The translations under genes and the position numbers were made by a program. From the NCBI GenBank assembly GCA_040384865.1, contig JAZKIM010000003.1:1-64000 (forward strand): DNA of 64,000 nt, read 5' to 3'. Numbering within the stretch: position 1 is the stretch's first letter; the number at the start of each line of letters is the position of its first letter. The notes under the pieces were generated by a model, which was not told where the DNA came from, made no database searches, and saw nothing but the letters and a program-made list of their open reading frames with translations. This document shows, in pieces, positions 1 through 9,288 of this stretch. Source of the stretch: JBDKLC01 sp040384865. GTDB lineage: Bacteria; Patescibacteriota; Minisyncoccia; Phycocordibacterales; CAIZLB01.

Positions 1-2
1 GT

Positions 3-2303
3 GGCCACTCCACTATCGCCCTTGTCGGGGAAACACTACGTAACCAGTTTGTTTCCATTTTCTTTATATTACTGATGGTGTCAGCCGCTCTTTCTTATAC
101 CCTTGGTCAAAATATCGATGCAATCATTTTCCTCGGCATTAATATTATCAATGTGGTCATCGGTTTTATTCAGGAATTTCGGGCATCGAGGGCAAGTCAG
201 TCGCTTGAGAGCTTGATCACTCACACGGCAACAGTTCGGCGTAATGGTGCGCTTAAAGAAATATTGAGCAGTGAAGTTGTCGAAGGTGATATTGTCCTGT
301 TGTCTCCGGGAGATGTGCTTGTCGCCGATGTGGTCATCCGCGAATTCAACGATGCATTTGTCGATGAATCGGTACGAACGGGGGAAAGTGCACCTCTTAC
401 TGTCAGCGCTGGTATGACTCTTCTCGCTGGATCCTCGATTGTTGCAGGTCGCGCTGTTGGCCAAGTTATTGCTGCTGGGCAAGATAACTCATTGATGAAG
501 TATGCGACCAAACTCAAGGATGTGAAGAAACACAACAGCTTTGCAAAATTTGTTTCTAGGATAAGTCTTTATATATTGGTAATAACACTTGTTTCGCTCG
601 CTCTCATCGCTATTTTTTCAGTTTTAATAACTGAAAAATATACGCTCCCTGCATTTGCTCTCTTTGCTATCGCTATGCTTGTTGGTGTAGTACCAGAATC
701 GTTGCCACTCATTATTACTTTAATGCTCACGCGTGAGGCAATGGCTCTTTCAAAGGAAAAAGTTATTGTCAAAAAGCTTTCGGCGTTGCAGCTCCTTGGT
801 TCAATTAAATATTTGTTAACTGACAAGACGGGCACTATTACTGAAAATAAAATAAAACTGGCTGATCTTGTAGATACCTCGGACTTGGAAAAAGCAGCAA
901 CACGTGTGGCTATGTGCGAATATGAACGAACCCCGATGGATGATGTATTTGATGAGGCAACCAGGGAAAGATTTTCCCTTGCAACTATTTCTGGTCAGTC
1001 AATTGAACCTATTCATGTGAATGATAAACCGCAAGTGACCCCATACAAAAATACTACAGGCTTCGTCCGGTATGATTTCCCTGATATGTCGATTGTGCGC
1101 GGTCAGTTTCGAAAGATAATTGACTTGTGCGGTGCACGGTCTTCTGAGCTTGATAATACCTACGTGTCGTACGAGCTTCGTGGTCTTCGAGTGATTGCTA
1201 TTGCTTCAAGTTTGGATCGAATCACTTTTGTATTGAATGGTCTTTTGGTGTTCGAGGACCCTCTCAAGGCTGATGCTCGCCATTCATATCTTGCCACTGA
1301 GGGGCTTGGTATTTCGGTGAAGATTATCACTGGCGATTCACCCTTGGTAGCAACGTATATCGGTCAAAAACTCGATTCAAAGATCGACGGGAAGAATATT
1401 TCAACTCTCGATACTATAAAAGTATCAGAGCTTACTGAGGAGGATATTATAAGAGACAAAATATATGCGCGCTGCCAGCCTGAGCAGAAGCTTGAACTTA
1501 TTGACCGACATTCAGCATATGGCGCCGTGGGCTTCTTGGGTGAGGGGATTAACGATGCCCTTGCTTTGAAACGAGCAGATATTGGAATTGTTGTCAGCAA
1601 TGCGAGTGATGTTGCTATTCAATCAGCAGATATTTTGCTGACAGAGAAAAGTCTAAGTCCGGTGGTTCGGGCTATCCAAATGAGTCGACGAGTCTATTCC
1701 CATATCTCCACCTACCTTTTGTGTACGCTTACTGGAAATGTGGGTACTTTATTTTCTCTTACAGCTGTTGCTCTTTTCTGGAAGGATTTACCATTGTTAC
1801 CAGTCCAGATTTTACTTAACAACTTACTCACCGATGTACCGCTCATTTTGCTCATCACTGACAATCTGTCTAAGGACGAGTACAGTAAGCCGGTAGATCA
1901 CGACCCTCGTTCATTATTCCGTACAATTTTTGTTTTCGGTCTCATCAGTTCATGTTTCGATTTTATTTATTTTGCAATTTTTTATACCTATCCCCTTGAA
2001 ACACTTCGAACTGGTTGGTTCGTATTGAGTGTGCTGGCTGAGCTTGTATTGGTGCTTTCTCTTCGTGCAAAGACCGCGGCGTGGAAAGGTCGCGCCATTT
2101 CGCGTCCATTGATGTTCGCCCTTCTCTGCAGTGCTAGTTTGGCTATTGCTTTACCTTTCATTCCGCACCTTTCCACAATCTTCTCACTCGTCGCTCTTAC
2201 AGGGAAACAAATGGTAATTGTTGTCGGTCTTGTTTTTATCTATTTCCTGATGAATGAAGGAATAAAGAAATTTGGAGGAAAATTAGGGGAAGTTTCTGGT
2301 TAA
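3..2303 (+). CDS. P-type cation ATPase, MgtA-like (P3B), 5'-truncated by window edge
   Basis: The frame is open to the left edge, so the Met at 75 is not the true start; residues here are numbered from it. Seen: actuator motif TGES (~102-105), PESLP in a membrane helix, phosphorylation motif DKTGTIT with Asp ~250, and a C-terminal membrane domain of about six helices. The PExLP motif, the stretch before DKTGT and the C-terminal helices most resemble Mg2+-importing MgtA/MgtB ATPases; a Ca2+- or other type II pump remains possible. Odd: the hinge motif normally GDGxNDAPAL reads GEGINDALAL (~489-498), so the first Mg2+-coordinating Asp is Glu and the Pro is Leu. It is followed by a MacA/MacB-like module with its own promoter. 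Family assignment is firm; the substrate is inferred. Confidence 0.85.
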   Translation, partial: GHSTIALVGETLRNQFVSIFFILLMVSAALSYTLGQNIDAIIFLGINIINVVIGFIQEFRASRASQSLESLITHTATVRRNGALKEILSSEVVEGDIVLLSPGDVLVADVVIREFNDAFVDESVRTGESAPLTVSAGMTLLAGSSIVAGRAVGQVIAAGQDNSLMKYATKLKDVKKHNSFAKFVSRISLYILVITLVSLALIAIFSVLITEKYTLPAFALFAIAMLVGVVPESLPLIITLMLTREAMALSKEKVIVKKLSALQLLGSIKYLLTDKTGTITENKIKLADLVDTSDLEKAATRVAMCEYERTPMDDVFDEATRERFSLATISGQSIEPIHVNDKPQVTPYKNTTGFVRYDFPDMSIVRGQFRKIIDLCGARSSELDNTYVSYELRGLRVIAIASSLDRITFVLNGLLVFEDPLKADARHSYLATEGLGISVKIITGDSPLVATYIGQKLDSKIDGKNISTLDTIKVSELTEEDIIRDKIYARCQPEQKLELIDRHSAYGAVGFLGEGINDALALKRADIGIVVSNASDVAIQSADILLTEKSLSPVVRAIQMSRRVYSHISTYLLCTLTGNVGTLFSLTAVALFWKDLPLLPVQILLNNLLTDVPLILLITDNLSKDEYSKPVDHDPRSLFRTIFVFGLISSCFDFIYFAIFYTYPLETLRTGWFVLSVLAELVLVLSLRAKTAAWKGRAISRPLMFALLCSASLAIALPFIPHLSTIFSLVALTGKQMVIVVGLVFIYFLMNEGIKKFGGKLGEVSG

Positions 2304-2369
2304 TACCAGTCTTTATAAATAGTTAACGAAAGAAAAGATTAGGAGTATACTGCTACATTATCTATACAC

Positions 2370-2375
2370 TATAAT
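2370..2375 (+). promoter_or_regulatory. -10 element TATAAT of a leaderless promoter
   Basis: A perfect TATAAT ends 8 nt before the ATG at 2384, with no Shine-Dalgarno in between. A start 6-8 nt downstream of the -10 would place the mRNA 5' end at or next to the ATG. Confidence 0.6.
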
Positions 2376-2383
2376 CACCACAC

Positions 2384-3913
2384 ATGAAATCGAAAGCTTA
2401 TTCATTTCTACTATTCATTAAAAAGCCCCTTTTCTACATCCCGGTGTTACTGATCCTTATTGCCGGTGGTACGTACGCATTTATGAGTAACAGTTCAAGG
2501 GACGATGAAGATCTTTTTGCTGTCACCTCGGGTGAATTTGTTCAGAATGTTTCAGTTACAGGCAAGGTCGTGGCGGCGCAGGAAGTTGATCTTGGCTTTG
2601 AGCAGGCGGGTAGAGTATCGTATGTGCGTGTGAAGGTTGGTGATAAGGTTTGGACCGGACAGGCCATCGCCGCACTTTCGAATGCCGATCTTTTAGCTAC
2701 AGTAGCTCAACGTGAGGCACAGGTGGAGGCTGAACAGGCACAATTGGCTGAAATTCAGAGAGGTTCTCGTCCGGAAGATCTTCGCCTTGCGGAGAATAAT
2801 GTTGACCAGGCAAAACTTAGTTTGGTGGATGCCATTCGTGACTCATATACAAAATCTGACGATGCCCTTCGAAAGAACATAGATCAGCTGTATACCGATC
2901 CCCGTAGTGTTCGTCCACAAATCATTCCTTCGACTGATAATTATGCTCTAACTCAGTCTCTCAACGATCAGCGCGTTCGTATAGGTGAAATGCTTTTGGC
3001 ATGGTCATCATCAATATCTAGTCTTTCCGTCGGAACTTACAGTGATTCATCTTTAATGACCGCGCGAGTCAATGTCTTGATGATGCAAAAGTTCCTCGAT
3101 GATCTTTCAATTGCTGTTTCTTCATATAAGGAAGGTTCGTTGACGCAAACCACTATAGATAAATATAGAAGTGATATTTCATCAGCACGAAGCTCCATCA
3201 GCGGTGTCATAACAAGTCTTAATAATGCAGAGTCTTCCTTGAAGCGATATCAAGATGAATTGGTAATAAAACAGGCAGGCTCAACTGTGGAAGAAATAAA
3301 TACACAACTTGCACAGGTAAAGAGCGCGCAGGCTCAACTTGCTAGTGCTCGGGCTCTTGTCGGTAAGACGGTAATTACCGCACCTTTTAATGGTGTCATA
3401 ACAAAAGCGGACATAAGGGTGGGTGAGATCGCGTCGCCAAACACTTCGGTCATTTCCATTATCAGTGCTGCAGAATATCAGATAGAGAGTTTTATTTCTG
3501 AAACTGATGTGGCAAAGATCCAGCCAGGACAGAAAGCAAAAGTGACATTGGATTCATATGGAAAAGATATTGTTTTTGATGCTGAGGTGTCGGAAGTCGA
3601 TCCTGCTGAAACTGTTCTCAATGGTATCTCAACTTACAAAACAAAACTTCAATTCAATCAAGCTGATCCACGTATCAAGTCGGGCATGACAGCAAATATT
3701 TCAATTGAAACAGCTCGTCGGGAGAATTCATTTAAGATTCCTCAGCAGGCATTGTTCTTGCAAGGCGGTGAAAAGGCAGTGACTGTCGTTAATGCAGATG
3801 GATCGCGTATAAACGTAATTGTAGTGACGGGCAGTATTAGCAATGATGGTGATATTGAAATCGTTTCAGGCTTATCTGAAGGAGATAGAATAGTAGTCAA
3901 GAAAATTCAATAA
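2384..3913 (+). CDS. HlyD/MacA-like membrane fusion (periplasmic adaptor) protein
   Basis: 509 aa. One N-terminal membrane helix (~13-33), then a biotinyl-lipoyl-like half-motif, a long helical hairpin region rich in Q/A/S (~105-320), the second lipoyl half (VGKTVITAPFNGVI, ~325-340), and beta-barrel and C-terminal adaptor domains. This is the architecture of MacA/HlyD adaptors of ABC or RND exporters; the helical insert is longer than in typical MacA. The permease (3923) and ATPase (5212) follow on the same strand with 9 and 17 nt gaps, giving a three-gene exporter operon. In a cell without an obvious outer membrane partner such modules may export peptides or lipids; the substrate is unknown. 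The start is set by the -10 immediately upstream. Confidence 0.85.
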   Translation: MKSKAYSFLLFIKKPLFYIPVLLILIAGGTYAFMSNSSRDDEDLFAVTSGEFVQNVSVTGKVVAAQEVDLGFEQAGRVSYVRVKVGDKVWTGQAIAALSNADLLATVAQREAQVEAEQAQLAEIQRGSRPEDLRLAENNVDQAKLSLVDAIRDSYTKSDDALRKNIDQLYTDPRSVRPQIIPSTDNYALTQSLNDQRVRIGEMLLAWSSSISSLSVGTYSDSSLMTARVNVLMMQKFLDDLSIAVSSYKEGSLTQTTIDKYRSDISSARSSISGVITSLNNAESSLKRYQDELVIKQAGSTVEEINTQLAQVKSAQAQLASARALVGKTVITAPFNGVITKADIRVGEIASPNTSVISIISAAEYQIESFISETDVAKIQPGQKAKVTLDSYGKDIVFDAEVSEVDPAETVLNGISTYKTKLQFNQADPRIKSGMTANISIETARRENSFKIPQQALFLQGGEKAVTVVNADGSRINVIVVTGSISNDGDIEIVSGLSEGDRIVVKKIQ

Positions 3914-3922
3914 TACCTTTTA

Positions 3923-5194
3923 ATGAAGCGAAAATCTCAATCAATTATATACAAAGTAGGATTCTTCTTGGCAACCCGGCAGATTCGCCGTGCCAGCAAA
4001 TGGACAACCGCACTCATTATCGCGGTAATGACGCTTACTTTTCTTAATCTTGTGGTGGTAAACGGCGTGCTCGTAGGCTTGATTGAAAGTTCTGTTCAGG
4101 CTGCACGAGAACGAGGGACGGGAGATGTGGTCATTACTAATCTTCAACAGAAGAGTCAAATTGAACGGAGTGAGGAAATTGTTCAGGTGTTGCGAGGTCT
4201 TCCTGATGTTACTTATATCACAACAAAATATACTGCCTCCGGTGTGTTAAATGCAGATTATCGTCGAAAGCTTTCCCAAAATGAGGTACCGAATAAGGCA
4301 GCAGCTCCCTTGGCCGGTATCGATCCATCCATTGAAGACCAAATGTTTGGATTGTCAAAATATGTCGTCGAAGGGTCATATTTGCAGAATGATGATGCAG
4401 ACGGGGTCATGATTGGCGCCAGCTTGTTATACAAATATACACCAATCGAGGCTGCGGGATTTGAATCGCTCCGAAACGTCAATATCGGTGACAGATTGAA
4501 ATTGACAGTAGGGAAGAACTCAAAGGAGGTGATTGTTCGCGGATTTATTAAATCAAAGGTGGACGCCAATGATTTTCGTGTGTTCATGATTGGTAGCGAG
4601 GTGCGAAAGCTTGTCGGCAGCACAAATACAAATGTTAATGAGATATCGGTGAAATTGCGTCCAGAGATTGCCGACGCGGGCGCTGTACGTGTAAAGGAAA
4701 TATTGCTTAATAATGGATTCGATGAGGGTGCCCGTATCCAAACTTGGAAAGAAGCACAGCCGAAATTCTTACAAGATATTTCGAATACTTTTGGACTTCT
4801 CGGTAACATGATTGGCAGTATTGGCTTGGCGGTTGCATCAATCACAATATTTATTGTCATCTTTGTTAACGCGCTCACACGAAGGAAATTTATTGGTATT
4901 TTGAAGGGTATCGGTATTGATCCAATGTCTATTGAAGTATCTTATATTATTCAATCCATCTTCTATGCAGTGACGGGTTCAGCTATAGGGCTCGCCGTCC
5001 TCTATGGTTTTCTGGTTCCATTTGTTGATGCTCATCCAATCAACTTTCCATTCAGTGATGGTATTCTTTATGCACCAGTTGGTGGCACAATGATTCGCGT
5101 GGTCCTTTTGTTGTTGACCACTATCATTGCCGGTTACATTCCCGCACGCATGATCGTAAAGAAGAATACTCTTGATGCTATTTTGGGCCGATAA
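3923..5194 (+). CDS. ABC transporter permease, MacB/FtsX/LolC-like
   Basis: 423 aa. Topology of the FtsX/MacB family: a first membrane helix (~30-50), a large extracytoplasmic MacB_PCD-like domain (~55-275), then three helices (~285-315, ~340-370, ~385-405). The C-terminus (helix, short KKN-containing tail, ILGR end) is typical of LolC/MacB permeases. It has no fused ATPase; that is the separate downstream gene. It lies 9 nt after the adaptor gene and 17 nt before the ATPase, so the three are surely co-transcribed. Expected to form a dimer that transmits ATPase movement to the periplasmic adaptor. Substrate not deducible. Confidence 0.85.
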   Translation: MKRKSQSIIYKVGFFLATRQIRRASKWTTALIIAVMTLTFLNLVVVNGVLVGLIESSVQAARERGTGDVVITNLQQKSQIERSEEIVQVLRGLPDVTYITTKYTASGVLNADYRRKLSQNEVPNKAAAPLAGIDPSIEDQMFGLSKYVVEGSYLQNDDADGVMIGASLLYKYTPIEAAGFESLRNVNIGDRLKLTVGKNSKEVIVRGFIKSKVDANDFRVFMIGSEVRKLVGSTNTNVNEISVKLRPEIADAGAVRVKEILLNNGFDEGARIQTWKEAQPKFLQDISNTFGLLGNMIGSIGLAVASITIFIVIFVNALTRRKFIGILKGIGIDPMSIEVSYIIQSIFYAVTGSAIGLAVLYGFLVPFVDAHPINFPFSDGILYAPVGGTMIRVVLLLLTTIIAGYIPARMIVKKNTLDAILGR

Positions 5195-5211
5195 AATTTA
5201 GATATATTTTT

Positions 5212-5916
5212 ATGACCACACACAACCACAAGGATGTAAAAGAAAGTATTATTGCAACGCGAGAGTTGCGAAAGATGTTTACCGATGGCGACAAGATCAC
5301 CCATGTACTCAAAGGTATTGATCTTGATATTAGAAAAGGAGAATTCGTAGCGATTATGGGACGATCAGGTGCCGGAAAAAGTACGTTGTTGTATCAGATA
5401 AGTCTTCTTGATAATCCGACATCGGGTGACATATATCTCGACGGTCATAATATTTCTAGCATGAGCATGGTGGAAAAAACCAATTTTCGTTTGGAGAGAT
5501 TGGGGTATGTCTTTCAGGATTACGCTTTGTTGCCGGATCTGACAGCGCGAGAGAACGTAGCTATCCCGCTTATTATGCAAGGGAAATCTCAATCAGAAAG
5601 CAATGCTATTGCCGACGCTACGCTCGAACGGGTGGGTTTGGGACATAGAGTTAATAATCTTCCTAGTAAATTGTCAGGAGGAGAGCAACAGCGCGTTTCA
5701 ATTGCACGTGCCATTGCACACAACCCTGCAATCCTCTTTGCTGATGAGCCAACTGCCAACCTCGACAGCGAATCATCTTCTACCATCCTTAAGATATTTC
5801 AGGAACTTCATAATCAAGGGCAAACTATTGTCATGGTTACGCATGAAGATGAATATGGACGAGTAGCTGATAGAATAATTCAGCTGAAGGACGGGCAGGT
5901 TGGTGAGGAGAAATAA
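5212..5916 (+). CDS. ABC transporter ATP-binding protein, MacB/LolD-like
   Basis: 234 aa, a single nucleotide-binding domain of normal length. Seen: Walker A GRSGAGKST (~50-58), Q-loop (VFQDYALLP), signature LSGGEQQR followed by VSIARA, Walker B ILFADEPTANLD and the H-loop (MVTHE). The LSGGEQQRV-type signature and DEPTANLDS are characteristic of the LolD/MacB/FtsE subgroup that partners FtsX-like permeases, which matches the preceding gene. Last gene of the operon; lepA follows with its own -10 element. Confidence 0.92.
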   Translation: MTTHNHKDVKESIIATRELRKMFTDGDKITHVLKGIDLDIRKGEFVAIMGRSGAGKSTLLYQISLLDNPTSGDIYLDGHNISSMSMVEKTNFRLERLGYVFQDYALLPDLTARENVAIPLIMQGKSQSESNAIADATLERVGLGHRVNNLPSKLSGGEQQRVSIARAIAHNPAILFADEPTANLDSESSSTILKIFQELHNQGQTIVMVTHEDEYGRVADRIIQLKDGQVGEEK

Positions 5917-5950
5917 CCTCTTTTTCTTTATACATTAAGACATTTTGTGT

Positions 5951-5956
5951 TATATT
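5951..5956 (+). promoter_or_regulatory. -10 element TATATT of lepA
   Basis: TATATT lies 10 nt before the ATG at 5967. An in-frame TTG at 5955 overlaps this element and is therefore an unlikely start. Predicts a leaderless lepA mRNA. Confidence 0.55.
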
Positions 5957-5966
5957 GCCTCTACAA

Positions 5967-7790
5967 ATGGCACTAGACCACATTCGCAATTTCAGCATCA
6001 TAGCTCATATCGATCACGGCAAATCGACCCTTGCTGATCGTATGCTTGAGCTGACCCATACCATCGAGAAGCGAAAAATGATGGATCAAGTGCTGGATAG
6101 TATGGAGCTTGAACGTGAAAAAGGAATTACTATCAAAATGCGACCAGTGCGTATGGATTACACCTTGCCTGGAGATAAGAGTGAAAGCGGCAAGGTTGAA
6201 CAATTTGTACTAAACCTAATCGATACACCAGGACACATCGATTTTTCATATGAAGTATCGAGGGCTTTGAAAGCTGTAGAGGGTTGTATTTTGCTTGTCG
6301 ATGCGACGCAAGGAGTGCAAGCACAGACGCTTACTACTCTTCGTATGGCTCGAGAGACAGGTTTGACCATTATCCCTGTCTTGAGCAAGGTTGATTCACC
6401 TTTGGCGCGTATAAAGGAGATAAAAGAGGAAATGGTTCAGCTATTGAATTGTTCAACAGAAGAAATTCTCGAGACTTCTGGAAAAACAGGTCAAGGAGTA
6501 GACGCCTTACTCCAGGAAATTATTAAGCGCGTGCCTGCGCCGGTTCAAACCTATGATGATAAGGGAAGCTTCCGTGCCCTTGTTTTTGATTTTCAGTATT
6601 CAAATCATAAAGGCGTCATCGTATATATTCGAGTAATGGATGGAGAAGTCAGACGACTCGATGAACTTTTGTTTAAGATCGCAGGTGAACGATTTAATGC
6701 ACTTGAAGTAGGAATCTTTACCCCCGATGAACAACCTGCAGAAGTTTTGAGGGCAGGAGAAACAGGATATATTGTCACAGGTATTAAGCGGCCAGGTATT
6801 GCATCTGTGGGAGATACTATTACGCTATTTAAAAAACCTTTGCCAGAACTTGAAGGATATTTCAGTCCGAGTCCTGTGGTGTGGGCTTCCGTATATCCAG
6901 AAGATGCTGATGACTTTGAGCTGTTAAAACAGGCACTTGGCAAACTGCGTCTTTCGGACTCAGCCTTTTCATACGAAGAGGAATCTTCTGGATCATTGGG
7001 TCGTGGTTTCCGTTGCGGTTTCCTCGGACTTCTTCACCTTGAGATTATCACTGAAAGATTGAAACGAGAATTTCGTCTTAATCTTGTCATTGCTACACCG
7101 AGTATTACATACGAGGTGACAAAGAAAAATGATGAAGTACAAATGGTATATTCACCATCACTTTTTCCAGAACATGGCGATGTAAAGAGCGTTCGTGAAC
7201 CTTGGGTGATATTAAAGATTATTTCTCCCGCTACTTACACAGGTGCCATTTATCAGCTTTTGTATGAACATGAGGCGGAGCTTGGCGACACTGAGACGTT
7301 CGGTGATGGTCGAGCACAGCTCACCATAAGGATGCCGCTTCGAGAGCTTATGCGAAACTTTTTTGATGAATTGAAAAGTGTTTCTTCAGGATATGCATCA
7401 CTTTCATATGAGTTTGAATCAATGCGCCCGGCAGAAGTAATGCGTATGGATATTTTAGTAGCAGATGAACCTGTGGAAGCATTCACTCGTGTGGTTTCGG
7501 AGCGTAGACTTGAAGAGGAGGCAAACAAAGCAGCGGACAGGTTGTTTAGTGTTTTACCGCGACAGATGTTTACTACAAAAATTCAAGCACGAGCAGATGG
7601 ACGGATAGTTGCTTCACGAACACTTTCCGCTATGAGCAAGAACGTAACCGACTATCTCTACGGAGGAGACATTACTCGAAAGATGAAACTGCGAGAAAAA
7701 CAAAAGAAAGGCAAAAAGAAAATGAAGGCAAGAGGTACCGTTAACATTCCGCACGATGTATTTCTTAAGATGATGAAGACGGGAGAATAG
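5967..7790 (+). CDS. lepA: Elongation factor 4 (LepA), ribosome back-translocase GTPase
   Basis: 607 aa, the normal LepA length. Seen: G1 AHIDHGKST, switch region EREKGITIK, G3 DTPGH, G4-like SKVD (NKID in most), domain II and III-V folds, and the LepA-specific C-terminal domain ending with the basic tail KKKMKARG near the C-terminus. LepA/EF4 binds ribosomes and affects translocation and initiation. Start chosen at ATG 5967 (MALDHIRNF) because a -10 lies directly upstream. A strong hairpin follows the stop. Assignment is certain. Confidence 0.97.
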   Translation: MALDHIRNFSIIAHIDHGKSTLADRMLELTHTIEKRKMMDQVLDSMELEREKGITIKMRPVRMDYTLPGDKSESGKVEQFVLNLIDTPGHIDFSYEVSRALKAVEGCILLVDATQGVQAQTLTTLRMARETGLTIIPVLSKVDSPLARIKEIKEEMVQLLNCSTEEILETSGKTGQGVDALLQEIIKRVPAPVQTYDDKGSFRALVFDFQYSNHKGVIVYIRVMDGEVRRLDELLFKIAGERFNALEVGIFTPDEQPAEVLRAGETGYIVTGIKRPGIASVGDTITLFKKPLPELEGYFSPSPVVWASVYPEDADDFELLKQALGKLRLSDSAFSYEEESSGSLGRGFRCGFLGLLHLEIITERLKREFRLNLVIATPSITYEVTKKNDEVQMVYSPSLFPEHGDVKSVREPWVILKIISPATYTGAIYQLLYEHEAELGDTETFGDGRAQLTIRMPLRELMRNFFDELKSVSSGYASLSYEFESMRPAEVMRMDILVADEPVEAFTRVVSERRLEEEANKAADRLFSVLPRQMFTTKIQARADGRIVASRTLSAMSKNVTDYLYGGDITRKMKLREKQKKGKKKMKARGTVNIPHDVFLKMMKTGE

Positions 7791-7793
7791 TGG

Positions 7794-7825
7794 AAAACCG
7801 TGTAGCCTTTGAGCTACACGGTTTT
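7794..7825 (+). terminator. Hairpin terminator after lepA
   Basis: A 13-bp perfect stem (AAAACCGTGTAGC with its complement) around a 6-nt loop, starting 3 nt after the lepA stop. A-rich on one side and T-rich on the other, so it can work for both converging transcripts. Confidence 0.8.
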
Positions 7826-7844
7826 GCTTTGAATCTGGTTCTGG

Positions 7845-8204
7845 TTAACGCCGTCGGCTGGCAAGAATCTCGCCCCTGCGGGTGAACTCGATCGGCAAAC
7901 ATTCGATCAGGCGTGCGCTGAGGAAGAGAGTCCGCAGTGTCTTTACGAGTTTGCTTTGGAGAACTTCTCGAACTTTCCCGCCGCGTTCATGTTTGTAGAT
8001 CAAGCCTGTCACGGTGATCGTCAGTTCCAGCTCATCTGGCTTGGTGGAGGCACACAGGTCCAGGGGTGCGTGGACGGTGATGTCTTCGGGTTTCAGGTGG
8101 AGCTTTTCAACCTGAGAGACAACGCTTTGAACGGCGCCTCGGAGCATCTCGCCCTTTTCAATGAATATTGTTCCGGGCACGCCATTAATGGTGATTATCG
8201 GCAT
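7845..8204 (-). CDS. Small protein of unknown function, possibly tautomerase-fold
   Basis: 119 aa. Not firmly recognised. It begins MPIITI, like the Pro-1 tautomerases of the 4-oxalocrotonate tautomerase/MIF superfamily, and contains a beta-alpha-beta-like pattern (KPEDITVHAP, then ELTITVTGL and a basic helix). The match is weak and could be chance. Visibly richer in G+C than lepA. It is convergent with lepA and shares the intergenic terminator. No partner gene adjoins it. Confidence 0.6.
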   Translation of the reverse strand: MPIITINGVPGTIFIEKGEMLRGAVQSVVSQVEKLHLKPEDITVHAPLDLCASTKPDELELTITVTGLIYKHERGGKVREVLQSKLVKTLRTLFLSARLIECLPIEFTRRGEILASRRR

Positions 8205-8342
8205 AAAAGAATTCTGAAGGATTGCAATCGGACAACCAAGAAGTTCCGTAGTCTTAGACTGCGGCTTGATAGAGCAAGGGTGATAAAGACCGAAGCTTAT
8301 GAATTTATACGCCTCGAGAGAAGGTTTGTAAATACCGCCTGA

Positions 8343-8453
8343 TTACAAGAAAAGCGCTGGTATTGAAAGGAGAATCATTGAAAGAATAATGAGGACACTG
8401 AGTGTTGTCCAAATAACTTTCATTTTTTTTCGGTTTTTAGGGTCAAAAAGCAT
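8343..8453 (-). CDS. Very small single-TM protein
   Basis: 36 aa: a short basic start (MLFDPKNRKKMK) followed by one hydrophobic helix (VIWTTLSVLIILSMILL) and IPALFL before a TAA stop. The pattern of positive N-terminus plus one membrane span argues for a real gene. It is divergent from the FtsB-like gene at 8500. Function unknown; the assignment rests only on composition and topology. Confidence 0.5.
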   Translation of the reverse strand: MLFDPKNRKKMKVIWTTLSVLIILSMILLSIPALFL

Positions 8454-8485
8454 GGAATAGGGTTATGTAGCAAGGATAATAATAG

Positions 8486-8491
8486 TATAAT
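8486..8491 (+). promoter_or_regulatory. -10 element TATAAT of the FtsB-like gene
   Basis: Perfect TATAAT, 8 nt before the ATG at 8500, no Shine-Dalgarno. The spacing is identical to that at 2370-2384. Confidence 0.6.
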
Positions 8492-8499
8492 AGCAATAC

Positions 8500-8943
8500 A
8501 TGCGAGAATTTCAAGAGCGGCGACAAATGGAGCGTAAAATTAAAGGGAGAATATATTCAAAGACAACCCTTTTTGTTTTACTTTGCCTCCTGATTCTTAC
8601 TGCTCGAGGAGTGATCAATGTCTATGCTAAGGAAAAAGAAAGTCGACGAGGATTGGAACGCGTCGAGCTAGAGCGAAGTCAACTTGCTTCACGTGCAGAA
8701 AACGTAAAGGAGAATGGTGAACGCTTGAAAACACCAGGGGGAATGGAGGCTGAAATTCGCAGCAAATTTAATGTGGCTAAAGAAGGCGAAGGGGTGATTG
8801 TTATTGTTGATAAGGTGGTGCAAGTTCCTGAACCGGAAGAAAAGGGAATGATAGAGCGTTTTTGGGATTCAATTGTTAGTGTTTTTGAAAAAGACGAAGA
8901 GGCCACGTCAACAGTTGATACTTCTGATATAAAATCAGAATAG
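8500..8943 (+). CDS. FtsB/DivIC-like septum formation initiator
   Basis: 147 aa. Basic cytoplasmic N-terminus, one membrane helix (~22-42), an extracytoplasmic coiled coil (~45-75) and a conserved segment with GGMEAEIRSKFNVAKEGE-type sequence followed by VIVIVD, as in FtsB/DivIC proteins of Parcubacteria. A C-terminal acidic tail is present. FtsB/DivIC holds the FtsL-FtsQ part of the divisome. It is far from ftsA/ftsZ (31-34 kb), so division genes are split in this genome. Leaderless start inferred. Confidence 0.75.
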   Translation: MREFQERRQMERKIKGRIYSKTTLFVLLCLLILTARGVINVYAKEKESRRGLERVELERSQLASRAENVKENGERLKTPGGMEAEIRSKFNVAKEGEGVIVIVDKVVQVPEPEEKGMIERFWDSIVSVFEKDEEATSTVDTSDIKSE

Positions 8944-9022
8944 AGATATGTTCACGAATACTTAATGAAGGTCTGTCACACTTAACATTGTTAAACATAA
9001 ATAATTAAACTTAAAGAATCTT

Positions 9023-9229
9023 ATGACTACTGTAATAAATAATTCTGGTGAAGGTGGTAATGGTGTCGGATGGGTAATCGCGATCGTGTTGATAGTTGCC
9101 ATCCTCTTTGCCTTCTTTGTGTACGGGTTACCCGCACTTCGGCAAGCTCCGGCAGATAATGGTTCTGGCGCACAAATAAATGTCCAGCTTCCGGGTAATA
9201 ATGGTGGAGGTGAGCAGACTCCTCAATAG
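9023..9229 (+). CDS. Small single-TM protein with Gly/Pro/Gln-rich tail
   Basis: 68 aa: a polar N-terminus (TTVINNSGEGG), one membrane helix (~17-38), then a low-complexity tail rich in G, N, P and Q. This layout is common among small CPR envelope proteins of unknown role. It is followed by a strong bidirectional terminator. No functional motif is visible. Confidence 0.65.
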   Translation: MTTVINNSGEGGNGVGWVIAIVLIVAILFAFFVYGLPALRQAPADNGSGAQINVQLPGNNGGGEQTPQ

Positions 9230-9246
9230 AGAATAAATAAAATAGT

Positions 9247-9279
9247 AATCGCCGACGGGGAGTTTCCCCGTCGGCGATT
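9247..9279. terminator. Bidirectional terminator between 9229 and 9289
   Basis: 15-bp perfect stem (AATCGCCGACGGGGA and complement) with a 3-nt loop, placed between two converging genes. Confidence 0.8.
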
Positions 9280-9288
9280 CGTTTGAGC

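Noticed and set aside
7956..8342. 128-residue open frame on the plus strand
   Set aside because: Antisense to the 7845-8204 gene and without any recognisable pattern.
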